Below are positions 1 through 8,950 of a DNA stretch of 64,000 nucleotides, piece after piece. A program made the translations under genes and the position numbers. Below the pieces are notes generated by a model. That model did no database searches, was not told the origin of the DNA, and was given only the letters and a program-made list of their open reading frames with translations. Positions within the stretch are counted from its first letter, which is position 1. Each line of letters opens with the position of its first letter. The stretch is from Roseivirga sp. E12 (GTDB lineage: Bacteria > Bacteroidota > Bacteroidia > Cytophagales > Cyclobacteriaceae). Location: the NCBI RefSeq assembly GCF_017592825.1, contig NZ_JAGFMD010000006.1, positions 230,294-294,293 on the forward strand, read 5' to 3'.

Positions 1-1
1 A

Positions 2-1003
2 ACTGGAGGTGCTGGTTATATTGGTTCGCATGTAATTGTTAGACTACATGAAGAAGGGTATAACGCAATCATTCTCGATGATTTTTCGAATTCGAACAAA
101 TCGGTACTCAAAGGCTTGCACAAAATAACTGGCAAAGACTTCAGAGTTTACGAAGGTGACATTTTAGACATATCCCTTTTCGAAAAAATATTTCACGAAA
201 ACCAAATTGAAGGTGTTATTCACTTTGCAGCCAAAAAAGCTGTTGGAGAATCAGTGGACAATCCTTTGTTGTATTACAAGAATAATGTCACTGGTTTGAT
301 TACACTTCTTGAATCAATGACAGAAAATAAGATCAAGAACTTGGTGTTCTCTTCTTCTTGTACTGTCTATGGACAGCCAGACTCATTACCTGTCACAGAA
401 GATTCACCCATAAGGCCAGCTAATTCTCCATATGGAAATACCAAGCAGATTGGTGAGGAAATGATTGAGGACACTGTGAAAAGTGGAGCATTCTTGAGGT
501 CAATAGCCCTACGATATTTTAATCCTATTGGGGCCCATCCATCTGGAGAAATAGGTGAGTTACCTCTAGGGATTCCAAACAATCTAGTTCCATTTATCAC
601 GCAAACCGCTGCCGGCTTGAGAGACTCGTTAACAGTCTTTGGTCAAGATTACAATACACAAGACGGAACTTGCATAAGAGACTATATTCATGTGATGGAC
701 TTGGCAGATGCTCATGTCCAATGCTTAAAGTACCTAGAGAACATTAACAACCCAAACCACTTTGATTTCATGAATATTGGCACCGGAACAGGGAGCACGG
801 TTCTTGACGCAATTAGTTCTTTCGAAAATCAGTCGGGTAAAAAGTTAAATTATCAATTGGGCCCTAGACGACCCGGAGATGTAGAGAAAATTTATGCCCA
901 AGTGGACAAATCTGTGGAGCTTCTTAATTGGAGGACACAATTCACATTGGATGATGCAATGAGGGATGCTTGGAACTGGCAAAAAAAGTTGTCCAGTATT
1001 TAA
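2..1003 (+). CDS. galE: UDP-glucose 4-epimerase, 5' end cut by window edge
   Basis: Interconverts UDP-glucose and UDP-galactose in the cytoplasm with bound NAD. The frame is open to the left edge and begins with TGGAGYIGSH, the Rossmann NAD loop that sits about six residues from the GalE N-terminus, so nearly the whole protein (333 residues) is present. SSSCTVYG and SPYGNTK supply the Ser/Tyr/Lys catalytic set, and RDYIHV and GPRRPGD are usual for GalE. The TTG at 116 is internal and not a start. It precedes ugd and a UDP-glucuronate decarboxylase on the same strand, so it belongs to a nucleotide-sugar supply module. Confidence 0.95.
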   Translation, partial: TGGAGYIGSHVIVRLHEEGYNAIILDDFSNSNKSVLKGLHKITGKDFRVYEGDILDISLFEKIFHENQIEGVIHFAAKKAVGESVDNPLLYYKNNVTGLITLLESMTENKIKNLVFSSSCTVYGQPDSLPVTEDSPIRPANSPYGNTKQIGEEMIEDTVKSGAFLRSIALRYFNPIGAHPSGEIGELPLGIPNNLVPFITQTAAGLRDSLTVFGQDYNTQDGTCIRDYIHVMDLADAHVQCLKYLENINNPNHFDFMNIGTGTGSTVLDAISSFENQSGKKLNYQLGPRRPGDVEKIYAQVDKSVELLNWRTQFTLDDAMRDAWNWQKKLSSI

Positions 1004-1035
1004 CACGCATCATCTGTCAATTAACGAATCAATAC

Positions 1036-1085
1036 TACCTTTGAGCGATATTTAAAGAGAGTAGTAAAGCTTCACAATACATTTG
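1036..1085 (+). promoter_or_regulatory. Two possible Bacteroidota -7 boxes upstream of ugd
   Basis: TACCTTTG at 1036-1043 and TACATTTG at 1078-1085 both fit the TAnnTTTG -7 element of Bacteroidota housekeeping promoters. Neither has a clear TTG -33 element at 19-21 bp, and the second would leave only about 10 nt of leader before the ugd ATG. Such 8-mers arise by chance about once per 2 kb per strand, so this is weak. Confidence 0.22.
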
Positions 1086-1102
1086 AGTCAAACAATTCAA
1101 AG

Positions 1103-2419
1103 ATGAAAATTACAATAGTAGGAACTGGATATGTTGGATTAGTCACTGGAACGTGCTTTTCGGAAGTCGGGATAGATGTGACCTGTGTAGACATAGACCA
1201 GAAAAAAATCGAGGGGCTGAGAAAAGGCATCATGCCTATATATGAACCAGGCCTAGAAACAATGGTATTAAAGAATGTGGAGAAAGGTCGACTTAACTTT
1301 TCAACCAGTCTGAGTGAAAGTATAAAAGGTTCAGAAGCTGTTTTTATAGCGGTAGGAACACCTCCAGGAGAAGATGGAAGTGCTGATTTGAAATATGTTC
1401 TGGCAGTAGCTAAAGAAGTTGGTGCACACATGGACGATTACTTAGTGGTGGTCACCAAGAGCACAGTACCAGTCGGAACAGCGGAAAAGGTAAAAAATAC
1501 GGTGACAAAGGCGCTTAAAGACAGAAATTCAGATCTGTCATTTGATGCTGCATCAAATCCAGAGTTTTTGAAAGAAGGAGCCGCGATCCAAGACTTTCTT
1601 AAACCTGATAGAATTGTGGTCGGTGTTGAGACAGAAAGAGCTCAAAAAATTATGGAGAAGCTTTACAAGCCTTTTCTACTGAATGGACATCCAACAATTT
1701 TTATGGATGTACCTTCTGCAGAAATGACCAAGTATGCAGCCAATTCAATGTTAGCTACCAAGATTAGCTTTATGAATGACATTGCCAACCTATGCGAAAT
1801 CATGGGTGCGGATGTCAATATGGTTCGCAAAGGTATTGGTAGCGATTCCCGAATCGGAACAAAATTTATTTACCCAGGGGTTGGATATGGAGGCTCTTGT
1901 TTTCCAAAGGATGTCAAAGCATTGATCAAAACTGCTGAAGACAATGGTTATCAAATGCGAGTTCTTAAGTCTGTTGAAGATGTCAATAATGACCAAAAGT
2001 CAGTTTTGGTTAACAAAGTAAAGAAACACTTTGGGAATCATTTGAGCGGAATGACTTTCGCTGTATGGGGGCTTTCTTTCAAACCCAAAACGGACGATAT
2101 GAGAGAAGCACCTTCCGTTGTAATCATCAATCAATTACTCGCTCTTGGGGCTCAAGTCAAAGCATTTGATCCTGTCGCCATGGAGGAAGCCCACAGGGAT
2201 TTAGGGGATTCAATAACCTATACCAAAGATGAGTATGAGGCACTTGTCGATGCAGACGCATTGCTACTGGTTACGGAATGGCCTGAGTTTAGAATTCCTA
2301 ACTTCACCGTTGTCAGCAAACTACTCAAGAACAAGGTCATTTTTGACGGTCGGAATGTCTATGACCAAGACGAAATGAACGATTTAGGTTACACTTACTA
2401 CGGTATTGGTCTAAATTAA
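1103..2419 (+). CDS. ugd: UDP-glucose 6-dehydrogenase
   Basis: Oxidises UDP-glucose twice to UDP-glucuronate using two NAD+. Residues 1-12 give the NAD-binding start with GTGYVG (7-12). The active-site block [10 protein letters not shown] has the catalytic Cys at about residue 266, SNPEFLKEG carries the conserved Glu, and the C-terminal [16 protein letters not shown] is typical of the UDP-binding domain. The 438 residues match the family. It lies 6 bp before the UDP-glucuronate decarboxylase that would use its product. A UDP-GlcNAc 6-dehydrogenase (WbpA type) is a remote alternative; the sequence looks like the UDP-glucose enzyme. Confidence 0.94.
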   Translation: MKITIVGTGYVGLVTGTCFSEVGIDVTCVDIDQKKIEGLRKGIMPIYEPGLETMVLKNVEKGRLNFSTSLSESIKGSEAVFIAVGTPPGEDGSADLKYVLAVAKEVGAHMDDYLVVVTKSTVPVGTAEKVKNTVTKALKDRNSDLSFDAASNPEFLKEGAAIQDFLKPDRIVVGVETERAQKIMEKLYKPFLLNGHPTIFMDVPSAEMTKYAANSMLATKISFMNDIANLCEIMGADVNMVRKGIGSDSRIGTKFIYPGVGYGGSCFPKDVKALIKTAEDNGYQMRVLKSVEDVNNDQKSVLVNKVKKHFGNHLSGMTFAVWGLSFKPKTDDMREAPSVVIINQLLALGAQVKAFDPVAMEEAHRDLGDSITYTKDEYEALVDADALLLVTEWPEFRIPNFTVVSKLLKNKVIFDGRNVYDQDEMNDLGYTYYGIGLN

Positions 2420-2425
2420 GAGATT

Positions 2426-3412
2426 ATGAAGGAAAGAGTTCTCATTACAGGAGCAGCAGGTTTCCTAGGCTCACATTTGTGTGACAGGTTTATTAAAGAA
2501 GATTTCCATGTAATCGGTATGGATAATCTTATTACAGGAAACCTTGATAATATCTCGCACTTAATGCCCTTGGAAGCATTCGAGTTTCATCATCATGATG
2601 TCTCAGACTTTGTGCATGTCTCAGGTAAACTAGATTATATACTCCACTTCGCTTCACCAGCAAGCCCAATAGACTACTTGAAGATACCCATTCAAACACT
2701 CAAAGTAGGGTCCCTGGGAACACATAACCTATTAGGCCTCGCAAGAGCAAAAAGTGCACGAATGCTTATCGCATCAACGTCTGAGGTGTATGGTGACCCA
2801 TTAGTTCACCCTCAAGTTGAAGAGTACTACGGCAATGTCAACCCTGTGGGCCCTCGTGGTGTCTATGACGAAGCTAAGAGATTTCAGGAAGCTATCACCA
2901 TGGCCTATCATACTTATCATAAGCTGGAAACTCGAATAGTCCGTATTTTCAATACCTATGGCCCTAGAATGAGACTAAACGATGGTCGTGTTCTTCCGGC
3001 TTTTATAGGCCAAGCACTTAGAGGAGAAGACTTGACAATTTTCGGTGACGGTAGTCAAACTAGGTCTTTTTGTTATGTTGATGATCAGGTGGAGGGCATA
3101 TATAGGCTTCTTATGTCAGATTACGCTTATCCAGTTAATATTGGTAACCCTGATGAAATAACCATTCGTCAATTTGCTGAAGAAATTATTAAGCTTACCG
3201 GTACCAAACAAAAAGTTATCTTCAAAAATCTGCCGAAAGACGACCCAATGCAAAGGCAGCCAAACACGGCAAAAGCCAAGGAAATTCTTGGCTGGGAGGC
3301 GAAAATTGGTAGAAAAGAAGGGTTGAAAATAACATATGACTACTTCAAATCACTACCTAAAGAAAAGCTCCATAAAACGGAACACAAAAACTTTTCTTCA
3401 TTTATTAAGTAG
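2426..3412 (+). CDS. uxs: UDP-glucuronate decarboxylase (UDP-xylose synthase)
   Basis: Extended short-chain dehydrogenase that converts UDP-glucuronate to UDP-xylose through a 4-keto intermediate. The NAD loop is GAAGFLG (9-15). STSEVYGDP and the catalytic pair Y147/K151 in YDEAKRF are visible, and the segments [12 protein letters not shown] and [13 protein letters not shown] are characteristic of UXS rather than of 4-epimerases. The 328 residues fit bacterial UXS. It follows ugd by 6 bp, so UDP-glucose to UDP-glucuronate to UDP-xylose is encoded in two adjacent genes. A UDP-galacturonate or 4-keto-pentose-releasing variant cannot be excluded. Confidence 0.9.
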   Translation: MKERVLITGAAGFLGSHLCDRFIKEDFHVIGMDNLITGNLDNISHLMPLEAFEFHHHDVSDFVHVSGKLDYILHFASPASPIDYLKIPIQTLKVGSLGTHNLLGLARAKSARMLIASTSEVYGDPLVHPQVEEYYGNVNPVGPRGVYDEAKRFQEAITMAYHTYHKLETRIVRIFNTYGPRMRLNDGRVLPAFIGQALRGEDLTIFGDGSQTRSFCYVDDQVEGIYRLLMSDYAYPVNIGNPDEITIRQFAEEIIKLTGTKQKVIFKNLPKDDPMQRQPNTAKAKEILGWEAKIGRKEGLKITYDYFKSLPKEKLHKTEHKNFSSFIK

Positions 3413-3444
3413 CTTTACAACCTTTTTGACGTTTGTGAAGTCTA

Positions 3445-4860
3445 ATGTATATGATCAAAATTAGACTTATTTTTTTATTAATTATTGCTTATTCAAGTCT
3501 TCACGGTCAAGAAATTGTCAATGACAGTACGAGAACAGTTGAACGCAGTCTAAAAATAGAAAGCGGAATACTCATAAGCGCTAAAGACGGGCTGCCTTTT
3601 TGGATGAAGTCTAACACTTCAAACCGCTTTAATGATAAATCTGCGAACTCCCAATATCATATTCTGTTCTATCAAGCAAATTATCAGTTGTTGGATAATA
3701 TCAAGATTGGAGGAGAGATTGAATCCATTGTCAATATCCGAGAGAGAGTTAACGGTAAGTTTGTCCAAACCAACTTTTATCTAGAATCAAATTTCTTAAG
3801 GGTTCGGGGAGGGTATGAAGAAGAATTCTTTGGACTGAATGATAGCACACTTTCAATTGGAAACTTGGTCTATGGAAATAATGCCAGGCCAATCCCCAAG
3901 TTCTCTATCTCCACTAATGGTTGGCAAAGTAGCCCATTTCTAAAAAATAACGTCTCTTTCCAAGCCTACTTGGCCCACGGTAAGTTTGAGCAAAACAGAT
4001 TTCAAAGCGGTGCTTTTCTACATCAGAAGTATTTCTACATTAAAATTGATCTATTAAAAACGAGACTCTCATTGATCGGTGGTCTTAATCACAATGCGCA
4101 GTGGGGAGGTGGTAATTCGGCAAATGAAAGTACTCAACCGACCGGGCTTAAAAATTATTTGAAGATTTTCACTGGTTCCTCTGGAGGCAGTGACGCCCTT
4201 CCGACCGATCAACAAAATGCGCTGGGAAATCATCTCGGCAGTTATGACTTAAGAGGTTCATATCAATTCGAAAATTTCAAAGTGTCACATTATTGGCAAT
4301 TTCTTTGGGAAGACAAATCCGGCCTAACTCCTTTCAATTGGCGTGATGGACTGATGGGGGCTTCAATAGAGTTCAAGAATAGCAAATCAATAAATAAAGT
4401 GGTTCTAGAAGTGGTTCGAACCAACAATCAAAACGCTCAAAAAGTCGCAGATGATGGTACTCCCATATTCGAACCTGACAATTTTTTTAATAATGGAGTT
4501 TACAGAACTGGCTGGTCATACCACAATCAGGTTATTGGAAATCCAATGTTTTTGATTCTGAATGAAGAGTCTAGCTCTTCGTCAAGGATAAAGAATAGTA
4601 TCAATGCTGTTAATATTGGCGTCAGTGGTGAGTATAGAGAGCTGGCATACCAGATCAATTATGTTGACTTTAAAAACAAGGGAACGAAATCAGAAATTAT
4701 TTCTCCATCGCTTAGATTGAAGGCAATAAACGTGACTCTTGAGTATATGATCTCAAAAAAATCAAGCTTAGGTACGAGGATGAGCTATCAAGAAGCAAAC
4801 TTTCAATCTCAAAAAAACTTCGGCTTGCAAATCAATTATAGAGGGTATATTAATCTTTGA
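3445..4860 (+). CDS. Capsule assembly Wzi-family outer-membrane protein (copy 1)
   Basis: Predicted outer-membrane beta-barrel of the Wzi family, which in enteric bacteria helps hold or organise capsule at the cell surface. An N-terminal signal peptide is visible (hydrophobic stretch to about residue 19, cleavage near HGQ). The mature part has alternating aromatic/polar beta strands, and the NARPIPKFSIS segment (about 146-156) recurs in the second Wzi copy (NARPIPMVNLRV). Ends with an aromatic-rich strand as outer-membrane barrels do. It is the last gene of the galE-ugd-uxs run and converges on the WcaJ-type gene, only 8 bp away. Family assignment is from recognised motifs; the exact role in this organism is inferred. 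Confidence 0.78.
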   Translation: MYMIKIRLIFLLIIAYSSLHGQEIVNDSTRTVERSLKIESGILISAKDGLPFWMKSNTSNRFNDKSANSQYHILFYQANYQLLDNIKIGGEIESIVNIRERVNGKFVQTNFYLESNFLRVRGGYEEEFFGLNDSTLSIGNLVYGNNARPIPKFSISTNGWQSSPFLKNNVSFQAYLAHGKFEQNRFQSGAFLHQKYFYIKIDLLKTRLSLIGGLNHNAQWGGGNSANESTQPTGLKNYLKIFTGSSGGSDALPTDQQNALGNHLGSYDLRGSYQFENFKVSHYWQFLWEDKSGLTPFNWRDGLMGASIEFKNSKSINKVVLEVVRTNNQNAQKVADDGTPIFEPDNFFNNGVYRTGWSYHNQVIGNPMFLILNEESSSSSRIKNSINAVNIGVSGEYRELAYQINYVDFKNKGTKSEIISPSLRLKAINVTLEYMISKKSSLGTRMSYQEANFQSQKNFGLQINYRGYINL

Positions 4861-4873
4861 GTCAACGATTAAT
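4849..4873. terminator. Inverted repeat between convergent genes, possible bidirectional terminator
   Basis: ATTAATC (4849-4855) and GATTAAT (4867-4873) are perfect inverted arms around an 11-nt loop, and the repeat spans the stop codons of both converging genes. The stem is AT-rich and no strong T tract follows on either side, so terminator function is only suggested by position. Confidence 0.3.
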
Positions 4874-6251
4874 AGGCCTTTTCTTGGCCCTTTATAATAC
4901 CAAAAATTGTAAGGAAGACAATCTTGATATCTAAAAGAAAAGACCAGTTTTGAAGATAAAACCTATCGAGTTTTACTCTAGAGTTCATTTGATAGAAATC
5001 ACTTATTTCACCTCTGTAGCCCATAGCCTGTGCTAGGCCTGTTACACCAGGTCTTGATTCATGCCTTTTTGCAAATTTTTCAACTCTTGATTTATAAGTG
5101 TCATTGAGTAATATTGGATGGGGTCTAGGTCCAACCACAGACATTTGACCGATAAGAACATTTAGGAATTGTGGGAATTCATCTAATGAGGTTCTACGCA
5201 AGAAAGAACCAAATTTTGTTGTTCTAGGGTCATTTCTGGCAGCCCACATCGTATCGGAATCTTCATTTTGGATCATAGTCCTAAATTTTAAACAAACAAA
5301 CCTTGATCCATTTTTACCTTCTCTATACTGTTTGAAAAATATCGGCCCTCGACTTTCAAGTCTAATCATCAAGCCCACCAGAGGACACATCCAGGATAGC
5401 ACAAATACAACTATCATTAGAGCAAACACTAGATCAAACGAACGCTTTATAACCCTATTAAGTAGACCATCTAATGGCAGGTTGTTAATGTCAATTACAG
5501 CTACAGAATCATACCTACGAAGGACAAAAGTTTTTAGGAGATCTGTTTTAATCTCAGGTAACAGCTTCACACGTTTCGCATGACCATCTGCAAATTGTAC
5601 AAGCTGATCTTTAGTAACTTTATCGACTCGATCACTTATATAAATTGAGTCCAGTTCACTTAAATCAAGCCTGAAAAAATCACTCAGAGTTCCATTTATC
5701 GGGTAATTCTCGTTCAGGGGTACGTTTGAGTCAATCGAAAAAATACCTTTACACCTTATTCCATAATGGGGCTTTCTAATGAGAAGATCGTATAGCTTAA
5801 ACCCTAGTCGATCATAGCCTATGATTACAGTATTTCTAATATTTCCACCAAAGGTGCGATATCTATCCAGAACTAAGTGGACCGATACACGATAGATGGT
5901 AAGCCAAACAAAAAGCAACAATATAAGAGACATTATGAAGTGTCTGTCAATTGCACTCTCAGCCAAAAACAACCATAGAAGAGAGATTAGAGAAACAAAA
6001 ATAAACACACTTGTAAAAGCCCTCTTAAATGTATTATAATAGCTTACCGCCCTGCCTATTTTAAAGTCTCTACTTACATAGGATAGGATTGGCCAAATTA
6101 TTAAATAAGCAACTAGGGCTGTGGTATATGGCTGTTTAAGGTTAAATGAGCCAAAAGCTATGTAAAGCGAAATAAAATAAAGGGCGGCAACAATTAGCAA
6201 CTCGCCCGAGATGAAAAGTGATGGGAAATATTTATTAAACCTCTTCTTCAA
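4869..6251 (-). CDS. Undecaprenyl-phosphate glycosyl-1-phosphate transferase, WcaJ-like
   Basis: Initiates polysaccharide repeat-unit assembly by moving a hexose-1-phosphate from a UDP-sugar onto undecaprenyl phosphate at the inner membrane. Four N-terminal membrane segments (about 12-33, 43-58, 78-97, 104-123) precede a CoA-binding-like central domain, then a reentrant helix (about 272-295) and the catalytic domain with RGPIFFKQYREG (301-312), KFRTM (322-326), DEFPQ (357-361) and VGPRPH (373-378). At 460 residues it is full length. Transcribed after the second Wzi gene (94 bp gap). A second initiator of the WecA/MraY type lies at 24445-25569, so the two may start different polymers. Confidence 0.92.
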   Translation of the reverse strand: MKKRFNKYFPSLFISGELLIVAALYFISLYIAFGSFNLKQPYTTALVAYLIIWPILSYVSRDFKIGRAVSYYNTFKRAFTSVFIFVSLISLLWLFLAESAIDRHFIMSLILLLFVWLTIYRVSVHLVLDRYRTFGGNIRNTVIIGYDRLGFKLYDLLIRKPHYGIRCKGIFSIDSNVPLNENYPINGTLSDFFRLDLSELDSIYISDRVDKVTKDQLVQFADGHAKRVKLLPEIKTDLLKTFVLRRYDSVAVIDINNLPLDGLLNRVIKRSFDLVFALMIVVFVLSWMCPLVGLMIRLESRGPIFFKQYREGKNGSRFVCLKFRTMIQNEDSDTMWAARNDPRTTKFGSFLRRTSLDEFPQFLNVLIGQMSVVGPRPHPILLNDTYKSRVEKFAKRHESRPGVTGLAQAMGYRGEISDFYQMNSRVKLDRFYLQNWSFLLDIKIVFLTIFGIIKGQEKAY

Positions 6252-6303
6252 TGTTCCTTAAAAACACCTAAACTGAAAATTGACATCAAATAAATGATAC
6301 TTT

Positions 6304-6311
6304 CAAAACTA
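6304..6311 (-). promoter_or_regulatory. Possible -7 box upstream of the WcaJ-like gene
   Basis: CAAAACTA on the plus strand reads TAGTTTTG on the minus strand, matching TAnnTTTG, about 53 bp upstream of the start codon. A TTG lies only 14 bp further upstream, which is too close for a consensus -33 element, so support is weak. Confidence 0.22.
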
Positions 6312-6345
6312 CAAAACCTAGTTGACAATTAGAATTTATGGTACT

Positions 6346-7866
6346 TTATCCTTTGGTTAAATCATAGTATAACGAAAACTCAGATCCAAAGGCATGGTAC
6401 AAATCCCCAAAGTCATAAGCGACTTTGAGTTCAAGAGAAATTGGTAATTCCTTTAAAACTTCTTCACATCGAAATTTAAATTGCATATAGAACTGCTCCC
6501 TCATCGGTCTGAACACATAGTCAAAACTAGTATCATTAATTACACCATCCCAAGCGAACCTTCCTTCATAAAGACCTGCATAGGTCCCAAAATTTTGTGT
6601 ATAGGTAAACAATCCTTCATAAAGCAAAACTCGCTTTATTTCACCTCTGATTCCGAGATGAACGGCTCTAAGTCTATTATTCGCTATAGCCACATCATAA
6701 TCAGGATAGTTTTCAAAAAAGTTTAGGGTACGTTGATGAGTTAGAAACAATGGGTTTCCGATAACATCCCCATCATATGTCCAGCCAGATCGATACAGCC
6801 AGTTGTTATATATGTCATCTCGCCCCCCGAAAGAGTAACCAAAATTTTCTACTTCAGTCGGCACACTTGAAGTCGCATCTGGCAGACCTGGGCCTCCTTG
6901 CCATTTAGTCTGGACATATTCAAAATATATGGTATTAATCAATGAACCTATATTCGGCAATGACCACTCCAAGCCAATCAGATAATCCGTCAAACTGATA
7001 TATTGAAGACCCCCAAAGTCCTCAAACGGCTTTTGATAATTTAAAGTAAGAGTATGCTCCCCCACTCTCTGGGTTACGTGCGTATCTATAATACCCAAAT
7101 GATTTCCCAAGCCATTGCTCTCGCCTTCAGTTGTGCTGTTAAGGTTAGGTATTCCAGAACCAGCAAACACTCTGAAAAAATCTGAAAGTGAACTTGGTTG
7201 TTTATCACCCTGAGGAGAAATCCCTCCATATTGGGCGAAGTGAACTAAACCTGATGAAGCGGTCCAGCCAATTTCCTTATCCAAATCCAACTTTAAATAG
7301 AATGATTTAGAATGCAGCAATGCCTTTGATATGTACCGGTCTTCTTCAAACCAACCATGGTTTAAATGTCCTTTGGTCTTAAAGTAACCTCCTGTAAAGG
7401 GCACATTAATATAATCAGCAACTCTTAAATTGACCATTGGGATAGGCCGCGCGTTTGAACTTACGCCCATAGATCCACTGGAAAGAGTATTCCCAAGCCC
7501 ACCAATTGACCATTTTTCACGCCCAACGCTGATTTCTATCTCTCTATACTTTAACCTGATAAAATGCGAAGAAAGAAACTTGTTTCTAAAAGAAAACCCA
7601 GTGACGAAATTCATTTTATCAAGTACGGGTACCATATAGGTTAGATCGCCTCGAACAAACAGACCCTCCTGCTTTACTTCTCCCCACTGATTACTAACAA
7701 GATGGAAAGGTAAAAAGCTTGTCTCTGAACTAACCAATGTACCAAGGCCAATACTTAAATTCAAACTGTCTCTCTCTTGTGCCGAAACAGCCAAGAGGCT
7801 TGAGAAAACAAGACAAATTGTCAATGATATTTTTTGTAAAAACCCCTCGGTTTCAAAATTTTGCAT
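6346..7866 (-). CDS. Capsule assembly Wzi-family outer-membrane protein (copy 2)
   Basis: Secreted, beta-strand-rich protein of 506 residues with a signal peptide (hydrophobic residues about 13-27, cleavage near VSA-QE). It carries NARPIPMVNLRV, the same landmark as copy 1, plus FTGGYFKTKGHLNHGWF and a long series of barrel-like strands, and ends with YYDLTKG rather than a terminal Phe. Copy 1 and copy 2 share layout and several short blocks (for example GLGNHLG here, ALGNHLG there), so they are probably paralogues. It is first in a two-gene minus-strand run with the WcaJ-like initiator and is divergent from the lipoprotein gene across a 349-bp gap. Confidence 0.76.
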   Translation of the reverse strand: MQNFETEGFLQKISLTICLVFSSLLAVSAQERDSLNLSIGLGTLVSSETSFLPFHLVSNQWGEVKQEGLFVRGDLTYMVPVLDKMNFVTGFSFRNKFLSSHFIRLKYREIEISVGREKWSIGGLGNTLSSGSMGVSSNARPIPMVNLRVADYINVPFTGGYFKTKGHLNHGWFEEDRYISKALLHSKSFYLKLDLDKEIGWTASSGLVHFAQYGGISPQGDKQPSSLSDFFRVFAGSGIPNLNSTTEGESNGLGNHLGIIDTHVTQRVGEHTLTLNYQKPFEDFGGLQYISLTDYLIGLEWSLPNIGSLINTIYFEYVQTKWQGGPGLPDATSSVPTEVENFGYSFGGRDDIYNNWLYRSGWTYDGDVIGNPLFLTHQRTLNFFENYPDYDVAIANNRLRAVHLGIRGEIKRVLLYEGLFTYTQNFGTYAGLYEGRFAWDGVINDTSFDYVFRPMREQFYMQFKFRCEEVLKELPISLELKVAYDFGDLYHAFGSEFSLYYDLTKG

Positions 7867-8215
7867 AGTAAAAAGCTTTCCCAGTCTTCAATACCCTAAA
7901 AAGTACTCTTCCAGATAGAGCCCTTATTCTTAACAGATTTTTCGTTGCCTACTCCTGCCAAAATTAAAGTTTTTACTTCGTCAATTCATACAATCCGTTC
8001 GGTTTTAAGACTAATTGGCACATGTTGCCTGTCTGTTGCAGTATAAGTCACTTTAAGGAAATAGTCAGCGTTCAACTCCTTTTAAAAACCCTCGCCTTTC
8101 ACTGGAATGCTTGACCAATAAATAATTCTTCAACCTCATTTCAACCCTACACTATCACTTTTTAGAAGAAGTCCATAAAGGTCACAATCAAATTGGAGCT
8201 AATAAAAAAAGAAAT
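7867..8215. other. 349-bp divergent intergenic region
   Basis: The only gap above 300 bp in the window, between the minus-strand Wzi copy 2 and the plus-strand lipoprotein gene. I see no convincing ORF, tRNA or strong hairpin. One minus-strand TAnnTTTG match is present at 7959-7966; no exact plus-strand match was found. It should hold the promoters for both directions, but the plus-strand one cannot be pointed to. Confidence 0.5.
7959..7966 (-). promoter_or_regulatory. Possible -7 box for the Wzi copy 2 / WcaJ-like operon
   Basis: CAAAATTA on the plus strand reads TAATTTTG on the minus strand (TAnnTTTG), about 93 bp before the Wzi start. TTG triplets lie 15 and 24 bp upstream, not at the preferred 19-21 bp spacing. 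Confidence 0.25.
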
Positions 8216-8947
8216 TTGATTACCTTCCCAAATCAAAAAAAATCAAAAAAAGCTTTGCTAAAACAAGCAATTCCAAAATCAAAAGAATTCTTCTTTCTTT
8301 GTTGCTTATTGTTGACTTTAGGGTGTAGTTCTAATTTCGACATCGTTGAAGAGCGATTGTATTTCTATGATTTTGAATCAGACTATACCAACATCGATAG
8401 TGTATTTGTTTCAGAGTTTAATAACACCCGGGTTTTAGGTCCCTTTAATAATTCAGGCTTCTCTTCTCATTGGGATAATCTACCCGAACACCAATATATC
8501 AGATTGACCTTTAATCTTTACATACATGACACTTGGGAAGGTAATAGCAATGATTCTGGAAATGGATTGTTAGACCATGATGCATGGATGATTGAATTTG
8601 ACCCTCACTTAAAAGTAAAGCCCCATGAAAAGGTCTATTTTGAGACAACCTTTTCGAATGGCCCTTGCATCCCTGGCTGGTGTTTCACTCAGTCCTATCC
8701 AGATGAATTCCCGTCTAATAACAGAGCCAGAACGGAAGCCAATCCAAAAGATTTTTATGGCAGGTGTCTATATGAAGACACACCCACAGGAACATCATTA
8801 TATAGAGTTGACAAAATTTTTCCTCATAACAAAAGTTCTGTGGTTATTGCTTTCTATGACAGACTGAAACAGGATGCTCCATTCGACAAGCTTTGTGAAG
8901 AGAGCTGGTCACTAGACAACTTAACAATTTCATTAATCAAGAGATAA
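8216..8947 (+). CDS. Hypothetical lipoprotein, beta-sandwich-like
   Basis: Not assigned to a named family. No ATG occurs near the N-terminus; the frame starts with TTG here, and a second in-frame TTG at codon 14 is an equally possible start. A lipoprotein signal is clear: basic residues, hydrophobic FFFLCCLLLTLGC, with the lipobox Cys in LGCSS. The body has blocks such as LTFNLYIHDTWEGN, HDAWMIEFD, FSN and TQSYP that remind me of a secreted jelly-roll type domain, but I cannot name it. Four Cys in the C-terminal half could form disulfides. It lies 3 bp before Wzi copy 3 and is probably co-transcribed, suggesting a periplasmic or surface partner. Confidence 0.6.
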   Translation: MITFPNQKKSKKALLKQAIPKSKEFFFLCCLLLTLGCSSNFDIVEERLYFYDFESDYTNIDSVFVSEFNNTRVLGPFNNSGFSSHWDNLPEHQYIRLTFNLYIHDTWEGNSNDSGNGLLDHDAWMIEFDPHLKVKPHEKVYFETTFSNGPCIPGWCFTQSYPDEFPSNNRARTEANPKDFYGRCLYEDTPTGTSLYRVDKIFPHNKSSVVIAFYDRLKQDAPFDKLCEESWSLDNLTISLIKR

Positions 8948-8950
8948 ACA

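Noticed and set aside
367..600. Minus-strand 77-residue frame inside galE
   Set aside because: Shadow of the galE coding strand; no family motif or own signals. The same applies to the other short frames opposite or inside long genes.
4874..4889. GGCC/GGCC hairpin at the 3' end of the WcaJ-like gene as a terminator
   Set aside because: Only four paired bases and within coding sequence; the repeat at 4849-4873 is a better candidate.
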